Assembly: GCA_026874595.1 (NCBI GenBank)
Contig: CM049313.1
Coordinates: 61,552,659-61,616,658, forward strand
Length of the DNA stretch: 64,000 nt
Reading direction: 5' to 3'
Source: Sipunculus nudus
Lineage: Eukaryota > Annelida > Sipuncula > Golfingiida > Sipunculidae
This document shows, piece by piece, positions 22,870 to 36,100 of the stretch (the first letter of the stretch is position 1; the number at the start of each line of letters is the position of its first letter). The notes under the pieces are model-generated. The model was not told the DNA's origin and ran no database searches. It saw only the letters and a program-made list of their open reading frames with translations. The translations under genes and the position numbers were made by a program.

Positions 22870-24188
22870 CTATACAGAAAAATGTTACATATTTTTGAAC
22901 ATCTTAATTGATTTTCTCATTAATTTTGTTATTAATTATAATAAATAATAATGTTGATAGACTGTATAATTGAAAATTATTGGGCCTTGCTAGGTACCAG
23001 CTATAGCCATGAGTTCACAGGTGACATATATTTATACCACGGACTGGACCCAGATTCCGATTTCAACATGCCTTTAAAAATAATTGTGCAACCTGTTATT
23101 TCAAAAGAACAGATTCCATTGCAACTCCTGCATTTCAAGTTAAATTAAAGTTTCAATCACTAGTTTAGTTGGATTTATATATATTTTATATATATTTATA
23201 TACAGATTTTCAAATCTGCATGCCAATATGATTTAGAACAGTCTGCCCAAAGCTTTGAAACTTCTGTTTATATGCAAAACGTTTAACTAAAAATAATACT
23301 TTTGTAATAATAAAAATGACACATGAAAAAAAGTTATTGTTTCATGATTTGTTTTTCTTAATATATCGCGGAACTTTGTCGGGGGAGGGATTGGATAATG
23401 ATTACCACCAAGTCCTGGATAATGTTATACTTATTTGTGCACATATCGCTTATACAGCTGACTTACATTCAGGGGCGTCAATATAGAGGTGTGTGTGTGG
23501 GGGGGGGGGGGAGGTTGCTAGGGGGGGATGATAAATGTAATCATCCCTCCTCCCTTTCAGAGAATAACTGTAATATATGGCAAATAATATATTAAGAATT
23601 AGAATATCCCATGTAATGTTATATCTTAACCTGGTTTAAAAGTCTAAATATTTTGTCCTCAATTGTAAATTAAAATGAGTAGCCAAGCGGTGATTGAAAT
23701 CCCGTTTGATTAAAATACGATTTTCCCCCGGGAAATATACATATTATATAAAGAGAAGTCTGATTTTAATGGAAAAATCATTGGAGCTAAAAAAGGCTAT
23801 AAATATCTGTTTAAATCAAATTAATTTGATTGAAATAAAAATGCCTCTTTATATATTTTTCTTTTATCATATAATTTTAGAAAAGTGGACACGGAAACAA
23901 AATTTTTTGTTGTTAGGTATTATATATCAAAAAGGTAACGTACAAATAAACCAGTCTGGTAATAAATGTTCCAGCTCTTTTGTGTTGAAGGTGAAAAGAA
24001 GCCATTCTTGTCCGATGCGAACGACAAAAAATAGAACATGTCCTATTTTTTTTCGTTCGGATGGCATAGTTCGGATTAGGTGTGTATGCATCAACATAAA
24101 ATAAAGGATTTTATTTTTTCGTTCGTACAGCAAATTTTCGTTCGAACGTAAAATTCGTTCGGACACATCCTGTGTGAAACCGCCTTTA
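22585..24188. mobile_element. Element with 27-bp terminal inverted repeats, TA flanked (non-autonomous DNA transposon)
   Basis: The left end (22585-22611) and the right end (24162-24188) are inverted copies matching at 24 of 27 positions; the core is GGTTTCACAC. TA stands at both outer edges, compatible with a TA target-site duplication. The sub-terminal regions on both sides are rich in GAACGAA/TTCGTTC words. The 1.6-kb interior is AT-rich with a (TA)n block (22811-22866) and no transposase-like frame. The end sequence resembles those of PIF/Harbinger-type elements, but a TA duplication would be unusual for that group, so the superfamily is open. Confidence 0.65.
22811..22866. repeat. (TA)n microsatellite inside the 22585-24188 element
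   Basis: Pure TA run of about 56 bases, some 200 bases inside the left inverted repeat of the transposon-like element. Confidence 0.95.
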
Positions 24189-24373
24189 TTTTTAAACCTA
24201 TCATGCACATGTCCTCGACTCTATATCAAGTACGTCACTGTACTTTACACCAACTGCTACTCTCTGTGTGCCTGTAGCAAAATCGCACAACATAATCTGG
24301 CCAGTCCAGGATATCTGATCCTCTGTCAGAAGTATACTTGTATACCCCGAGATAATTGTGTGGTGGTCATTGA

Positions 24374-24409
24374 CCCCCCCCCCCCCCCACCCCCCCACCC
24401 CCACCCCCC
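24374..24409. repeat. C-run tract, G-quadruplex prone on the minus strand
   Basis: Four C runs (about 15, 7, 5 and 6 bases) separated by single A bases. On the minus strand this meets the G3+N1-7 rule for a G-quadruplex. It is about 190 bases outside the right end of the 22585-24188 element. Confidence 0.8.
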
Positions 24410-24947
24410 AAGAAGCCTTCGCCATAACGCCACGATCCGCTGCATATATAGTATAAAAGACATATAATAATGGATCGCAGGGGCGGGGTATATTTATAAC
24501 TCTTATAACATGTATACAACCATGCACCGCCATGGAGGCTATGTGTGTAGGGGTCCATGCATTGGTTGGGTTATTTCCAAGATTTTTTTTAAGCTGAAAA
24601 ATTATATTTAAAAAAATGGTTAAAGTCTACGATGCATCACTATACAGGGAAAAGTATCACCAAAGGGTAAAGTTTAACTCAAATGTTATATGTTTGTCCT
24701 GTGTTTGTACGTACAACAAAACGACAAAGAGATTGATTAAAAAACAATTAAACAATTAAAAATTCATACTTTATTACATATAGAAAAAAAATGTGAATGA
24801 AAATATTACTTATAATCACTGTGTGCTTTTCCGCGGATATGTCCACTCTATAGAACTCTCTATATTTTCAGAGTGTGAAATCACGTTGTAAAGGGGTCAC
24901 TCTTATAAACTGTATTGATACAATGGGATGACGTCAAATGAAGGTTT

Positions 24948-25197
24948 AATAATATAAACTTTATTTATTTTACATGGACTGTACAACTAGAGTTATAATA
25001 ACTAATACGAGGCACTCTCCACGGCACGGATGTTGGCGCTTGGTAGTCGGTAAGGGTGGAGGAAACCGGAGGACCACCGAGTAAACCACCAACCTTGGAC
25101 GGGCCACTACATGTAACCCATTATCATAGCCACACCGGGAATCGAACCCGGGTCGCAAGCGGAGAAGGCCGAGCTTTTTACCACTCTGCTGTCCAGG
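24948..25197 (-). mobile_element. tRNA-derived SINE with a conserved core-like body
   Basis: Read on the minus strand, the element starts with a tRNA-like head. Box A (GCAGAGTGGTAAAAAGC) lies in 25173-25194, and box B (GGTTCGATTCCC, a perfect match) at 25138-25149. The body contains GGTTTCCTCC near 25055-25064, a word typical of SINE central domains in marine invertebrates, and the 3' end is AT-rich (AAATAAATAAAG). A direct repeat TGAAGGTTT flanks it (24939-24947 and 25198-25206), as expected for a target-site duplication. Transcription would be by RNA polymerase III, mobilised by a LINE in trans. The exact SINE family is not assigned. Confidence 0.75.
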
Positions 25198-25206
25198 TGA
25201 AGGTTT

Positions 25207-26640
25207 TTACGGAGGTCTCGCGGCCAAATGAAGGTTTTAATGGAGGTCTCGCGGCTTGTATCCGGTATGCGAAACATCGATCTACAACAGGCGTAGCTGT
25301 GTATGTTCAGTACCTCGGATCGTCTGTATATGGATGCGTGGGTTTGTTAATATTCAAGAATTACTAAAAAAAACCGTAAACTGATTATTTAACATATTTA
25401 ATTTTGTACATAGAAATTGTTCCTGCTACAAAAAAGGAAATAACTCGAAACATGACAGTTCTTGTGATTATGAGGAATCAGATGTGGGTCGAATGATTGT
25501 CAATGATGATCCTATTTTGTTATTCCCTAATATCGCTATATTTTTTCTCTAATGTTTTAGCCCACAAGTGAGAGCACCCTGGGTACTAAGCCGGACACAG
25601 TTTATTATTAATAGCAATTTACCATGAACATGCGTATATTGCGCGTCAAATTCGTCTACTCAGTCACTCTCAAGAGTGTGACCATATACTGGTGAGGAAA
25701 AGTGAGCATAAGTAAATACTAATTTTCACCACAATGCACTGGCACTTATAAATGCACCAGAGCCGTAAGAAAAAAATGCTTTGAAGAGGGAAATGAAGTC
25801 TATTAAAATATATGTGAGAGATTGTTTCAAGGCAAATAACATGAACATGGATGTTTTTGCTGCGAGGATTTCATTGAACAGACAATATATTCAAGGTATA
25901 ACAAGCGTGCGCATGTGCCATGTAAACAAAATGTGTTTTATTTTAAATGTGACGAATTTTGATTTTGAAGTTTGACAGCTGAGACAAGTAATCCAGGCCA
26001 TTCCACGATTCCTCACTGTAAAAGGTTCGTTTTGAATAGAAACGACCTCTGGCGGAAGGGTGTTATAAGTACTGCGTTTTTGGTCATGCAAATGGAACAA
26101 CATCACTGGTTTTGTCACGTGAAATCATATACAAACCCGAAACACCAGCAGGAACCTAATCGTTAAAAATAAAATGGGTTTACTACATTTAATCATATAT
26201 GATATAAAGAATAGCCTATGATCTTTCGTGCATGTCTATATACGACACACCCGAACGCACAATGTCCCTCGTCGCCGACAGGTGTCGCTATTGTGATTAG
26301 AACATTCTATTCTTTCTATCTCCATGTACCTGTGCCACATTGTGTGTGAAAATGACCTGGATAAATTCATATTTTTTCTCTGCTGATGAAACCTATTGTT
26401 TATTAGGAAAATGAGTGAAATGGCTGAAACAAAGCTAAGAATTCCACATAGAAAAAAATGCCCGCGACATGCAGCTATATAGCATATACCATGGTGTGAG
26501 ATGTTAATGTTAATTTCACGAGTCAAATCGCAATATGTGCGAGACCCGCGGAATGTTGCGTCCATAAACTGTTCCTGTTTTAAAAAAAGAGGTTAGACCA
26601 CCGGCAGCTGAATTTTGAATCAGTCTTTACCCTGCTGTCC
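25207..26640. other. No gene recognised; short tandem duplication at the start
   Basis: At 25198-25260 a ~31-bp unit (GAAGGTTTTTACGGAGGTCT then a related copy) is duplicated just after the SINE. The rest has only short frames. The last ~400 bp become CpG-richer towards the candidate exon at 26654. Confidence 0.5.
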
Positions 26641-26653
26641 TTGTTGTAAACAA

Positions 26654-26713
26654 AATGGATAAAGCAGACGACATGACAGGGCGCGCCCAGATCCAGGCCG
26701 AAATCAACACTAG
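26654..26713 (+). CDS. Candidate first coding exon of an unidentified gene
   Basis: The ATG has a strong start context (ACAAAATGG). It opens a 20-codon frame, MDKADDMTGRAQIQAEINTR, which runs directly into GTAAGT (26714-26719), an ideal splice donor. The peptide looks natural (acidic, then helix-forming). No partner exon is recognised. Splicing to the acceptor at 56962 would add about 22 codons in phase and then hit a stop, so it would not extend the zinc-finger protein. In that case it would be an alternative leader with an upstream ORF. It may instead start another gene, or be chance. Confidence 0.35.
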
Positions 26714-26719
26714 GGTAAG

Positions 26720-29700
26720 TCACGTGAAGTCTCGTACTGAACGTGAAAATTTCTGATTAAAAATTGTTATCGCACTGGGGCATTTCTGGATATCTTTGAG
26801 AAAAATAGCCTAACTTAAGCTTTTCTTATTACCGGAAAACATGAAAAAGACGCTAACTTGCAGCCCATAACTCCCCACCCCTATCCTGCCAGAAAAGAGA
26901 TGAGAACTTCAACACCCACGCGCTGCGATTTATTTTGTATAAGCAATCTTCATAGCCTCAAAGTTTAAACAACATGTAGAAGTGCACACAAGCGAAGTGT
27001 ATTGTCACAAAGTGCATTGTATACCATCTTACTTTATACACACATATATATATACTGTATATATATTTATTCTGGAAATTTGATGTAAACTTCTGCTAAG
27101 TATACCATCTGTTTCTGGACTTGATGTACGGAAGTCTCCTATATGCCAGCATTATATTCTTTGCATGCTATAATGACATATTTGAGTGAAAAGGTCCATA
27201 TTTTGCAAATTTCACAGATTATTTATGATGACGAGTGGGGTTGTGCGAGACGGGTGGGTCCGGGAGAAATGTGCCCGAAGAGTATACTGGATGACCGGGG
27301 CGTGGTCATGTTGTATAAATACATCCAGGGTTCGAGCTGGACGCGCTGGTTAAGCGAATTCCTCGCACGTGAATTCACCACTAATATATGACCTAGGTAA
27401 CCCTAGCGAAAGCATCTGAGTACAGTTCGTTATAACTTATATAAATCAATTTAGGATGACACCAGGAAAACATGCCTGGTATAATAGAATATTTCGTTTT
27501 CAACCAAATGTGATATGTGTTAAAAAAAGACAAAACTTTAATATATATGGACATTCGTATATCTCAGTATCCCATGTATGGGCATATGGGGAATATTAAC
27601 TCTGTGAAGAAATAATCTCACAAGTAAGTTATAAGGTTTACAAATAAATTATCTGTACTTAATGTCCAGTAGGACAGATCATTTAAATAGAAAATAAACT
27701 CCAACTGAAGCTTATGACATCCAGCAAGGAACGAGGTGTTACAATGGTCCCACCATGCACTACGCACCTTTCCCCGGCATCAGCTTAAAATCTCTTAATT
27801 GTCTTATACCAAGGAGTTTACAGGACTGTAAACTCCTTGCTTATACAAAACTGTCAACGTTCACTCTCGATAATTTAATGAACAACTTCATTATAAGCAT
27901 GCATTGATAGTTAATCCCGCTGTATCACTTATATTAGGTTTTTTTTTTCATATTGACTCTGGTTTCCTGATGAGGCATGGGGACTTGCATGTCTACTAAT
28001 GCTATATAGTGTGCCCTCAGTTGCAGCCTATGAAATATAAATACATATTATAACATCTCAAGACACCCGCAATCAGGCACGCAGTTCGTACTCGTATATT
28101 CATATCACATATTTATGATAAAGTACACTTTATATTCCTGACGATAGGGGAGGTGAACCATTGACAGACAGGCTTTAACTGGCTCAATGGTCTATATCCA
28201 GACACAATTAAATCCTACCACAAGAAACCCTAGACATCGGGGCCAGGCAGAACTAAAACCAATTTCCAGTGACCTGTTTCAGGGAATGCGCGTTTAACAA
28301 AGCCAATATGAATGCAGCTCTGTCATACAAGCCGTGCCTGTACGATCTGTTTTGTTTGGGTGCCCCCAGGGCCAGTCCCTTGTACATGTGCCACATAATA
28401 TCCCGCTCACTCAGCCGAAACCCCTGGGATTTTACCAGACAACCCTCAGGGCAAGAGGGCAGTTTCACCAGGCCTATAAAAACTCAGGGAATTCGGGGTT
28501 CTAGAATGCCCAGTATATGAAGCCATGCACACTGACCCCTTGTCACTGCAATCATGTCACCTGTTCCCAGTTGTCACCGATATGGAAATATGTTAGTACA
28601 CACTATACTCTTGTGTACAGCCCGCCTGCGGAGCTAGGGTTGCACAGGCCTGGCACACACAGCTACAGAAATGAAGTTGCCCACTGACCCACAGAACGAA
28701 TAAACACTGCCTTCTTAGAATTTCCATGCGTGACCTCGGGGGACCCAAGTACAGACTATCTGCCCGAATTCTTTCCTGTTCCAAATCCTGGGAGTGACGA
28801 CTCTGAAAATGATGCCCCCCGGATTCATGTAAAAAAATGTCAAACTTGCCTGACCCCAATATAAGTATTATAATATACCAGAACTCAACCTTATTGATAT
28901 CAACATAGACTATAAAGAGGAAAAAAATGATATAATATGTAAAGTTTTATTTCCCCGTATTTTTCTCCCAAAGAAAGTATTATTTACACTTTTATATTAA
29001 CTGTATGTGACATAAGGAACTCAGACCCGTTAAATGTCCGTCTCATTCCAATAGCGTGGTCCCGAAATTGCTATATATAGAGCATGCAAAATAGCATACC
29101 AATAGAAATGTTTCAGTTTTCTCCAGATATTTAGATATTTAAAAATACACTTCAAGTTCCGTGGTTTTCCTGTTATTTTTATATAAAACCCCCACTGGAG
29201 TGTATAAGTAAATTTAGGTCATTTAGATGAAATAAAAACAAACGAATATATATTTGAATAGAACTTTACTTGTTGTATTACAGAGAACACATATACATAC
29301 ATATATACACAATAACATATAAAAATAGACAATTTATAACAAGGTGATATGAATATTCAAAAACTTGAAGACAACCTTACAGCACCAAGCAACTCATTTT
29401 TAACATATATGTACTTATAATATAATGAAAAATCCATGATATTACGTATATCGAATAGAGAATGTGTAAGTATACTTATATGTAGCACTTTGAATAAAAG
29501 AAACTAAATCTCACCACATTGGTCAGTTTAAATGCAAAATTCCAAAGTAACATTAATTTTCTGAACCCACAAGAATTTTCAGTCTGGTCCAAATGGATTC
29601 ATGTTTTGAAAGTTTCCTTTTAATATTTCCCCCTGTTTTTCAATAGAATTGTTATTCTTATTCAGTTTAATGGCACTGTCAATTGACAACCATTGATCTT

Positions 29701-30849
29701 AGCATTTTGTAATATATATATAACACTTTACAAGCAATATAATTTTATCTAGCAAATGATTTGTGCTTACATCATAAAAAGTATCACTACACGTATGTGA
29801 AAGGGTACTAGGAATATCCAAATTCTTTAACCACTTTCATACATCATGCTATCATTCTTTAAAAAAAACTACAATCATGAAAAAATGTGTCTCCTCATTT
29901 TTACAGAAGGAACAGTACACGTGCTCTTAAATATCAGCTTTTACAAGAAATGGATTTAATGCAAACGGAACCTCACCAGGATTCTCCACCATATATGATT
30001 CGAATCAGGATGGAAGAGTGACATACCATCATGCGTAAACACAGGTTTAGCTGTATCCAATGCTTATTTAAGTCGTCACCATTTGATTTGCCATAATTCT
30101 GGTTCCAACTAAACGAGAATTTTAAGGGATCGATAAAAAAAACTTTGACGCGTTTTAAGTCCCTCAATCACGGATTTTATTTAGTCAAAATATATTTATA
30201 TTTTGCGAGGGATTGTAGTTTTCTTCCTGCGACATTTAAAGTATGTATAAGTTGTAAAAATCACAATTCGAGACATATTTGATAAGACCGTGAATGTTAA
30301 CTAAAACTTTAATTAAAATATTTACAAAAAGACAAAAGTACACGGGCGCAACGTTAACGTCTGTGCCTGTGTATTTCTATGATACCATTAAATGAGACCT
30401 ACATGGATTGGAGGAGAATTAGAAATGGGACATAGAAAAGGCCGTTGGGGAAAATGTTTTCATGGTATTTTTTAGGGGGAGGGGGTTATACGATTGAAAA
30501 TGCATATGTATTGTCAAGTACTAGCTGACGAGTCGTTCTTTTACACAGTATACACAGCAAAAAGGTATAGGAGAACAGCATTAAATTACATTATTTCTTA
30601 TAAGCTAAACATGCATTTCACACATGTATATAAATATGTATTTACGTAAGAATGTGCACACGCTTGTGTGTATGTATATATATTTTGCCTGTTATAAGCT
30701 TGCAAGAGAAAGTTCATCCAACATATTCACAGAAGCCTCACCTACAACGAACCCAAACCCATAATTCAGTCTCCGGTTAAACCTTTCAGGTGCGGCCAAC
30801 ATATAAATTGAAAATTATACTTTATCTAATGATATCTTTTAAAGGGGTT
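26720..30849. other. No gene recognised
   Basis: Mixed AT-rich and moderate-CpG sequence. Frames at 27143-27391 and 28253-28859 (both strands) are short and lack motifs. No downstream partner for the candidate exon at 26654-26713 could be picked out by eye. Confidence 0.45.
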
Positions 30850-31350
30850 AAATGTCAGATGTGCGAGGAGCCGAGACGGTGCTGAGCAAGGTGGTTTGCT
30901 GGCGCCGGGCCGAGCCATGTCCTTTTTCATGGAAGTGGTTATAGACGGATGACAGAAGGCGAGCTCTACGGCCCAATGAATCTCAGCGCTCAGATTTCCT
31001 GCGCAGTTTTGACTGATATGCGAACAGGTTGCTTTGAATGTATAGAGCGTTCGGGGCAATTTGACGTCGCCTTGGCCCTCGGGCGATCTGTTCAATTCAT
31101 CACTTGGGAAGACGACGCCAGTTTCCAAGGGATGCAATAGTGACACCTGGAGGGCACTTCCCCGCACGAGTGCCTGCGCCGGGGTGTTTCCGGGCGGGCG
31201 GACTGCCGCTCCTGTGAAAACGCCGCACTTCCTGCTGAAGAAAACAATCCCATTTTTTTCAGCAAAGAACGCTCCCTGAATATATACTATCGTCACCCGT
31301 GTGTACCCGCTCAGATCCGGTTCGAGGATGCCCCGCGTCAGGGTATCTCT
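30850..31350. promoter_or_regulatory. CpG island-like block, no gene recognised
   Basis: About 500 bp of CpG-rich sequence between AT-rich flanks. Frames of 156 residues (minus) and 63-72 residues (plus) run through it, but none has recognisable motifs, and open frames are expected where stop codons are rare. It may be an unmethylated regulatory island. Confidence 0.3.
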
Positions 31351-33104
31351 GCAGATGATGATTTATTCAACTTGGAAACTTGGATGTAAGACCATGGAAA
31401 TCGCGCTTGACTTTTTATCACATATATGTGTATGTATTATGTCTAAAAAATAATAATAAAAAAATATTATTAAGAACATGTTACCGTCAAACTTTCGGAA
31501 ACGTAAAAATTACAAAGCCCATGAAAGAATCTAACACATATGCCTTCGTGCTAGTTTTTTTTCCATATAAATGATTATATATGCTTTCTTTGTATACCAT
31601 TCTTGGTATGTACTTGTGCGTGAAAAGTGTGGCATTTTTTTTTTTTGTACAAAATATCAGATGCATCACAGCAAAAAATATATAATATTCACAAGCGTAC
31701 AAAATATATGCAACAGCACAAGATAATATTAAAATCCATCAAAATATTAGCTTCCTTATAGTGTGCACGGAATTAAAATTTGGGAAATGAAAGGAAAGGC
31801 ACCAAACGACGTCATTTATGGTCTTATCCTTGTTTTTTACACGATTAGTTTTCAGTTGATAAAACTTCCGTTTTGGACCACTATATATATGTATATGGTC
31901 GACTCATTAAATTTATGCGCCGGTACAGCGAATTCACTCCAAACGAACGACAACAATTATGTTAGAATAACGTAAATACACTCCCACAGACCACCCCCGT
32001 AACACGACCACAAAGCTATAAAAACACAACTTTTGGTCCTTACGGAGATTAACTTTTCAACATTGGTGACTTACACAACCTATATACCCGATAACCCGAC
32101 TGCTTCTTACAGAGTTGTTTTATAAGAGCGATGTTTAATAAAGAAATATATTCTCTCCTATCCACATTGGGAAAACTACTTGATGCCGACCTTTCGTCAA
32201 GATAAGTGAACAGGGGAGGATCCAGGATATAGAAAAAGGAGGGGTGCATCACTGGAGGACTAAATAGAAAGCCTAAAACAAGGTCCCAAGTTCCGGAAAG
32301 GTGGGGGGGGGGGTTCTAGGCGGCAAAAAGTGGTCTGAAATCCTAAAAAAAAGTGTCATGACCCCTCCCCCCCCCCCCCCCACCACTTCTGGATCCGCTT
32401 CTTCGACGTGAACTGTGATGTTCGATATGAGCGATAATGAGACAGAACTGGTGGTTATAAGGTTATCTATATATATTGTGTTTATTAATATATAATTTAA
32501 CTCTGATGCAGTTAAGTTAAATGAACATTAATGAATAAGGCTGAAATGCTCATTTTGCATTATTAAGCATTTTGCTTATTATGATAGAATGTTTATATCG
32601 GTAGACAACTCAAAATTAGGCCCGAATTATATATAAAGTTCAATCAGGACCAGTGTGCGGCATCTGCCGGTCCTAGGTGCATGTGTAAACGTCCCCATTG
32701 CTAGAAATAACACCGAGGAACTCCGAAAGTCGCACTTGTTTGCATGGATTACCATATTCATTGTTCTTCTGTTCTTTATCTTTAAGCCACTTTATCTATT
32801 CTGTGTGTACCCCTCTATAGCTCCCTTTTCAGTTGACCCTACTTGTTCCTGTTTAAGATGGCACTTCCTATTTTCCCGAGTATCTTCCTACATATATATT
32901 GTATCCTTCACTCAATCCTTGCCTCAATCACTCTTCATCTCACTATACTATAATTTGCCACATATCTCTCTCACACACACACACACACAATCACAAGTAC
33001 ACTCACAAACACACACTAGCGCGTTTTCATTTTCGTTTTTGGTCTCGTTGTCCCATAGAATTACTAGGTCTAATCTATCTTTTGTCCTGTTTAATGTTAC
33101 CTCC
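31351..33104. other. No gene; AT-rich spacer before the satellite
   Basis: Homopolymer runs lie at 32302-32313 (G) and 32365-32380 (C), and a short (AC)n at 32972-32989. The 211-codon frame that begins at 32655 owes its 3' third to the satellite and has no conserved features. Confidence 0.5.
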
Positions 33105-36100
33105 ATCTGGTCTATCTCTCGCCTCATACGTGTTTCTGTTGCTTCGGTCTGCTCCGTCTCTTGTATGCCTTATTCTGGTTTATGCTGCCTCGGTCTGTTC
33201 CGTCTCTTGTGTGCCTCACTCTGGTTTATGTTGCCTCGGTCTGATCCGTCTCTTGTGTGCTTCACTCTGGTTTGTGTTGCCTCGGTCTGATCCGTCTCTT
33301 GTGTGCTTCACTCTGGTTTGTGTTGCCTCGGTCTGTTCCGTCTTTTGTATGCCTCATTTTGGTTTACGTTGCCTCGGTCTGATCCGTCTCTTGTATGCCT
33401 CATTCTGGCTTATGTTGCCTCGGTCTGTTCCGTCTCTTGTATGCCTCATTCTAGTTTATGTGGCCTCGGTCTGATCCGTATCTTGTATGCCTCATTCTGG
33501 TTCATGTTGCCTCGGTCTGTTCCGTCTCTCGTATACCTCATTCTAGTTTATGATGCCTCGGTCTGATCCGTCTCTTGTATGCCTCATCCTGGTTTATGTT
33601 GGCTCTGTCTGTTCTGTCTCTCGTATGCCTCATTCTGGTTTATGTTGCCTCTGTCTGATCCGTCTCTTGCATGCCTGATTCTGGTTTATGTTGCTTCCCT
33701 CTGATCCGTTTTCTTTTTGTATGTCTCATTTGGTTTAAGTTGCCTTGGTCAGATCCGTATATTTTGCCTTGGGTCTAATATGTCTCTTGTATCTAGATTG
33801 TTGATTTTGTTGCTTCTGTCTGATTCGTCTCTTGTATGCCTTATTCTGGTTTATGTTGCCTCTCTCTGATCCGTCTCTCGTATGCCTCATTTTGGTTAAT
33901 GTTGCCTCGGTCTGATCCGTCTCTTGTATGCCTGATTCTGGTTTATGTTGCCTTTGGTCATATATGTCTCTTGTATCTAGATTGTTGGTTTTTGTTGCTT
34001 CAGTCTGATCCGTCTCTTGTATGCCTCATTCTGGTTTATGTTGCCTCTCTCTGATCCGTCTCTCGTATGCCTCATTTTGGTTAATGTTGCCTCGGTCTGA
34101 TCCGTCTCTTGTATGCCTGATTCTAGTTTCTGTTGCCTTGGGTCTAATATGTCTCTTGTATCTAGATTGTTGGTTTTTGTTGCTTCAGTCTGATCCGTCT
34201 CTTGTATGCCTCATTCTGGTTTATGTTGCCTCTCTCTGATCCGTCTCTCGTATGCCTCATTTTGGTTAATGTTGCCTCGGTCTGATCCGTCTCTTGTATG
34301 CCTGATACTGGCTTATGTTGCCTCGGTCTGTTCCGTCTCTTGTATGCCTCATTCTGGTTTATGTTGCCTCGGTCTGATCCGTCTCTTGTATGCCTCATTC
34401 TGGTTCATGTTGCCTCGGTCTGTTCCGTCTCTCGTATGCCTCATTCTAGTTTATGATGCCTCGGTCTGATCCGTCTCTTGTATGCCTCATCCTGGTTTAT
34501 GTTGGCTCTGTCTGTTCTGTCTCTCGTATGCCTCATTCTGGTTTATGTTGCCTCTGTCTGATCCGTCTCTTGCATGCCTGATTCTGGTTTATGTTGCTTC
34601 CCTCAGATCCGTTTTCTTTTTGTATGTCTCATTTGGTTTAAGTTGCCTTGGTCTGATCCGTATATTTTGCCTTGGGTCTAATATGTCTCTTGTATCTAGA
34701 TTGTTGATTTTGTTGCTTCCGTCTGATTCGTCTCTTGTATGCCTCATTCTGGTTTATGTTGCCTCTCTCTGATCCGTCGCTCGTATGCCTGATTCTGGTT
34801 TATGTTGCCTTTGGTCATATATGTCTCTTGTATCTAGATTGTTGGTTTTTGTTGCTTCAGTCTGATCCGTCTCTTGTATGCCTCTTTCTGGTTTATGTTG
34901 CCTCTCTCTGATCCGTCTCTCGTATGCCTCATTTTGGTTAATGTTGCCTCGGTCTGATCCGTCTCTTGTATGCCTGATTCTAGTTTCTGTTGCCTTGGGT
35001 CTAATATGTCTCTTGTATCTAGATTGTTGGTTTTTGTTGCTTCAGTCTGATCCGTCTCTTGTATGCCTCATTCTGGTTTATGTTGCCTCTCTCTGATCCG
35101 TCTCTCGTATGCCTCATTTTGGTTAATTTTGCCTCGGTCTGATCCGTCTCTTGTATGCCTGATTCTGGCTTATGTTGCCTCGGTCTGTTCCGTCTCTTGT
35201 ATGCCTCATTCTGGTTTATGTTGCCTCGGTCTGATCCGTCTCTTGTATGCCTCATTCTGGTTCATGTTGCCTCGGTCTGTTCCGTCTCTCGTATGCCTCA
35301 TTCTAGTTTATGATGCCTCGGTCTGATCCGTCTCTTGTATGCCTCATCCTGGTTTATGTTGGCTCTGTCTGTTCTGTCTCTCGTATGCCTCATTCTGGTT
35401 TATGTTGCCTCTGTCTGATCCGTCTCTTGCATTCCTGATTCTGGTTTATGTTGCTTCCCTCAGATCCGTTTTCTTTTTGTATGTCTCATTTGGTTTAAGT
35501 TGCCTTGGTCTGATCCGTATATTTTGCCTTGGGTCTAATATGTCTCTTGTATCTAGATTGTTGATTTTGTTGCTTCCGTCTGATTCGTCTCTTGTATGCC
35601 TCATTCTGGTTTATGTTGCCTCTCTCTGATCCGTCTCTCGTATGCCTCATTTTGGTTAATGTTGCCTCGGTCTGATCCGTCTCTTGTATGCCTGATTCTG
35701 GTTTATGTTGCCTTTGGTCATATATGTCTCTTGTATCTAGATTGTTGGTTTTTGTTGCTTCAGTCTGATCCGTCTCTTGTATGCCTCATTCTGGTTTATG
35801 TTGCCTCTCTCTGATCCGTCTCTCGTAAGCCTCATTTCGGTTAATGTTGCCTCGGTCTGATCCGTCTCTTGTATGCCTGATTCTAGTTTCTGTTGCCTTG
35901 GGTCTAATATGTCTCTTGTATCTAGGTTGTTGGTTTTTGTTGCTTCAGTCTGATCCGTCTCTTGTATGCCTCATTCTGGTTTATGTTGCCTCTCTCTGAT
36001 CCGTCTCTCGTATGCCTCATTTTGGTTAATGTTGCCTCGGTCTGATCCGTCTCTTGTATGCCTGATTCTGGTTTCTGTTGCCTTGGGTCTAATATGTCTC

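Noticed and set aside
30826-31296. 156-codon minus-strand frame
   Set aside because: It lies in CpG-rich DNA where stops are rare, plus-strand frames overlap it, and no domain or credible start context was found.
32655-33474. Frames of 191-211 codons with membrane-like segments
   Set aside because: They depend on the CA repeat and the 46-bp satellite. No conserved residues and no splice context support a gene.
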